Of a stretch of DNA of 64,000 nucleotides, positions 63,301 to 64,000 are shown piece after piece. Below the pieces are notes generated by a model. That model did not search any database and was not told where the DNA came from. It was given only the letters and a program-made list of their open reading frames with translations. The number at the start of each line of letters is the position of its first letter. Within the stretch, counting starts at the first letter, position 1. The translations under genes and the position numbers were made by a program. Source of the DNA: Phaeodactylibacter luteus (lineage in GTDB: Bacteria; Bacteroidota; Bacteroidia; Chitinophagales; Saprospiraceae); assembly GCF_007993045.1 (NCBI RefSeq), contig NZ_VOOR01000001.1, forward strand, positions 1-64,000, written 5' to 3'.

Positions 63301-63425
63301 ACCACATTTACCCCAATCAGGGGGTCACCGTTGGCAGCATCCTGTACCACGCCCGTGACGGTAAAGTTTTGCCCCCAGGCAGTCGATGCCAGAAGCAATA
63401 AAGCGAATAAGGTAATCTGTTTCAT
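60381..63425 (-). CDS. SusC/RagA family TonB-linked outer-membrane transporter
   Basis: SusC imports oligosaccharides with TonB. The protein (1,014 residues) has a signal peptide (ALLLLASTAWGQ), a CarboxypepD_reg-like domain (~20-105; TVTGVVQDAANGDPLIGVNV), a plug with the family motifs VVIGYGTQRKRDLTGAVS and GLDIRIRGVSTNGQNAPLVIIDG (~112-225), then the barrel. There is no STN domain before it, so it is not a sigma/anti-sigma type transducer. It is the first gene of a SusC-SusD-SGBP-GH16 unit read on the minus strand. Confidence 0.96.
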   Translation of the reverse strand: MKQITLFALLLLASTAWGQNFTVTGVVQDAANGDPLIGVNVVLPAADGTVQGTITDFEGRFELADVPKGASLQFSYIGYQRKEAVIETGGPIIVEMLADAESLEEVVVIGYGTQRKRDLTGAVSLVGSETIEELKPIKIEQALQGTTPGVNVTQQSGSPGAGLDIRIRGVSTNGQNAPLVIIDGYQSDLNTLNPSDIETITVLKDAQAAVYGTIGANGVILVTTKSGRKNQAPQVSYNAYLGLQESSRLLPLLNATEYALLLNESYAAGGQDLPYPNASGLGTGTDWQAEVFGTAPMSSHDVTISGGSDRVTYSFSGSHLDQEGIIGGRKSAFRRNTARLNLGIDLADNLKLQVNNIYTYIDRDALNESGLGSVLFNGLNAPPTLQVRDDSGEFTLVPNTPGLGIEVINPLAQIANTFNDYDLNKLNGQVSLDYTPAEGLTLTGRVGYNTSVSRGKTFSKELSYGGKVFDVTRSRVDQNTINDNNYTLDLYATYVSAFGRNNLTFTGGTTVFKEFGRGLFASGFDVPNNDWAFADLSLALGTSPTGGRDVGSYAYDERRLSYFARAQYDYDGKYLLSAMLRRDASTKFGPENRVAYFPSFTAGWIISDEGFFNPDGNFNFLKLRVSYGVLGNDQIVNNGYIGTLSGEATYVFGGALVNGTAIGVLPNPALQWEEAKKFDVGLDVDLFDYKLNITADYFINTRDNLLISNIPVSGITGTSAPGAASPTVNAGSVQNRGLEMAFTYKKRFSDDFRMSLGYNFTTLSNEVLSVNNGTGFIEGGAFGVGQLAPSRMEVGQPIGYFYGYQTDGIFQNLSEVEAHPSQAALGAEAVPGDLRFVDINGDGVITPDDRTYLGDPIPEVTMGFNVNFSFKGFDFTAYTFASLGQEMVRNYERSLSDVNRLNYVLDRWTGEGSTNEVPRVTTAATSNNVFSDFYVEDASFVRLQNVQLGYTFNLPWRNGASTLRVYGSANNLLTLTRYQGYDPAASSGAPIGGGIDFGFYPIPKIYMFGLNLNL

Positions 63426-63773
63426 ACACTAATGAGTTTACAGCTGGCTCGTTCTGCCTGCCATTGGGTTGAATCAGGTACGCCAGGAGCAGGAGGGCTG
63501 CGCACATCCTTGTCCCTGCTGAATGGTATTGTCTACCGGATACAATATTAAAGATGCCAACCGGCAGGCTTGAAAAATCAACCACAACAAAAAACATACA
63601 AGACCAAATAAGTTTCGGAAAGCCCAGCAACTGATTATAAAACCTGACAGATTACAGCCCCCCTAGCCCTAAATGTCGATTATTGGCTAGCAGCAGGCTG
63701 TAGGCGGAAAGCGTGGGCATACCTGTGTTGTTGTGGTAATGTTGTGGTAAAATCAGGACGTGTTGTAGGCTGG
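63426..63773 (-). promoter_or_regulatory. Upstream region of the SusC operon, with tandem direct repeat
   Basis: This gap holds the presumed promoter of the SusC operon. A tandem repeat GTTGTGGTAAT/GTTGTGGTAAA stands at 63730-63740 and 63741-63751, and TGTTGT recurs at 63761, at a spacing near one helical turn; it could be a regulator-binding site. No clear TAnnTTTG was found upstream of SusC. Confidence 0.4.
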
Positions 63774-64000
63774 TCAGATGCCTAAGATGTACTCAACAAG
63801 CCCTTCATCATGCTCTAGTTCCATTTTCTTGCGCAGGCGGTAGCGTTTCACCTCTACGCTGCGGACAGAAATGTTGAGCAGGGGGGCAATCTCCTTGGAG
63901 CTGAGATTGAGGCGCAGATAGGCGCATAGCTTAAGGTCGTTGGGGGTCAGTGCAGGGTGCCTTTCCTTTATCTTTTTAAAAAACTCCTGATCTGCATTTT
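63774..64000 (-). CDS. LuxR-type HTH regulator, C-terminal end (cut by window edge)
   Basis: Only the last 75 residues are in the window: NADQEFFKKIKERHPALTPN, then LCAYLRLNLSSKEIAPLLNI, then SVRSVEVKRYRLRKKM, and it ends with a TGA stop. This is a LuxR/GerE-type helix-turn-helix at the C-terminus. In Bacteroidota such ends belong to large membrane sensors with propeller and Y_Y_Y domains that regulate SusC/SusD loci; the position directly upstream of SusC fits. The sensor part lies outside the window, so this role is inferred. Confidence 0.75.
   Translation of the reverse strand, partial: NADQEFFKKIKERHPALTPNDLKLCAYLRLNLSSKEIAPLLNISVRSVEVKRYRLRKKMELEHDEGLVEYILGI

Overview
The window reads as a chromosome segment of a GC-rich member of Bacteroidota. 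The evidence is direct: a SusC/SusD pair, type IX secretion (T9SS) cargo with C-terminal sorting domains, a PorP/SprF-type protein, PorE-like TPR/PD40/OmpA proteins, a fused SecDF, and repeated TAnnTTTG promoter elements. The class Saprospiria (Lewinella/Phaeodactylibacter-like) is my best guess, but this is an inference from style and not a search result. There is no rRNA, phage, integrase, transposase or CRISPR array.

Layout. 1-2.1 kb: an ABC-F ATPase. 2.4-17.1 kb: a surface and secretion block, with a 1,988-residue SprB-repeat adhesin with a T9SS tail, a PorE-like lipoprotein, SecDF, an OmpA/PD40 protein and a PorP/SprF protein. 17.4-27.1 kb: housekeeping genes (coaE, a LOG protein, free-Met-(R)-sulfoxide reductase, tRNA-His, acyltransferase, THEP1-like NTPase, coiled-coil protein, pyrG, GT39-like membrane protein, SpoU methyltransferase). 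27.2-32.6 kb: a large lipoprotein, an ECF sigma factor with a membrane-anchored partner, and an RlmI-like methyltransferase. 32.6-33.5 kb: a gene-free stretch with repeats and a candidate structured RNA. 33.5-39.8 kb: LysR-MFS on one strand, divergent from dabB-dabA, a CO2/bicarbonate uptake system with all four zinc ligands. 39.9-48.5 kb: an exported methyltransferase-like lipoprotein, APC permease, outer-membrane proteins, a TonB receptor, an ArsC-like protein, an acyltransferase and an aldo/keto reductase. 48.6-64 kb: a polysaccharide utilisation locus, probably for laminarin or another beta-1,3-glucan: LuxR-type regulator, SusC, SusD, a PKD/tandem-module glycan-binding lipoprotein, two GH16 enzymes, GH3, an SSS sugar symporter and a T9SS-sorted protein that carries the same putative glycan-binding module.

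The most unusual signal lies between the genes. A dispersed ~200-bp element (family A, eight copies or fragments) with imperfect terminal inverted repeats sits between genes. Two MITE-like families (B, ~169 bp; C, 170 bp) are bounded by CTAG and have inserted into CTAG sites inside family A copies. B and C have different ends but share an internal core and a stem whose bases differ by compensatory changes. This nested, CTAG-targeted, structure-conserving system has no mobilising protein in the window.

Likely cooperation: the PUL genes bind, cut, import and finish beta-glucan; SecDF, PorP and PorE-like proteins serve export of surface proteins, including the SprB-like adhesin; DabAB, preceded by a LysR gene whose promoter overlaps a perfect dyad, supplies inorganic carbon. 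All assignments are by eye from motifs and gene order; no database search was run.
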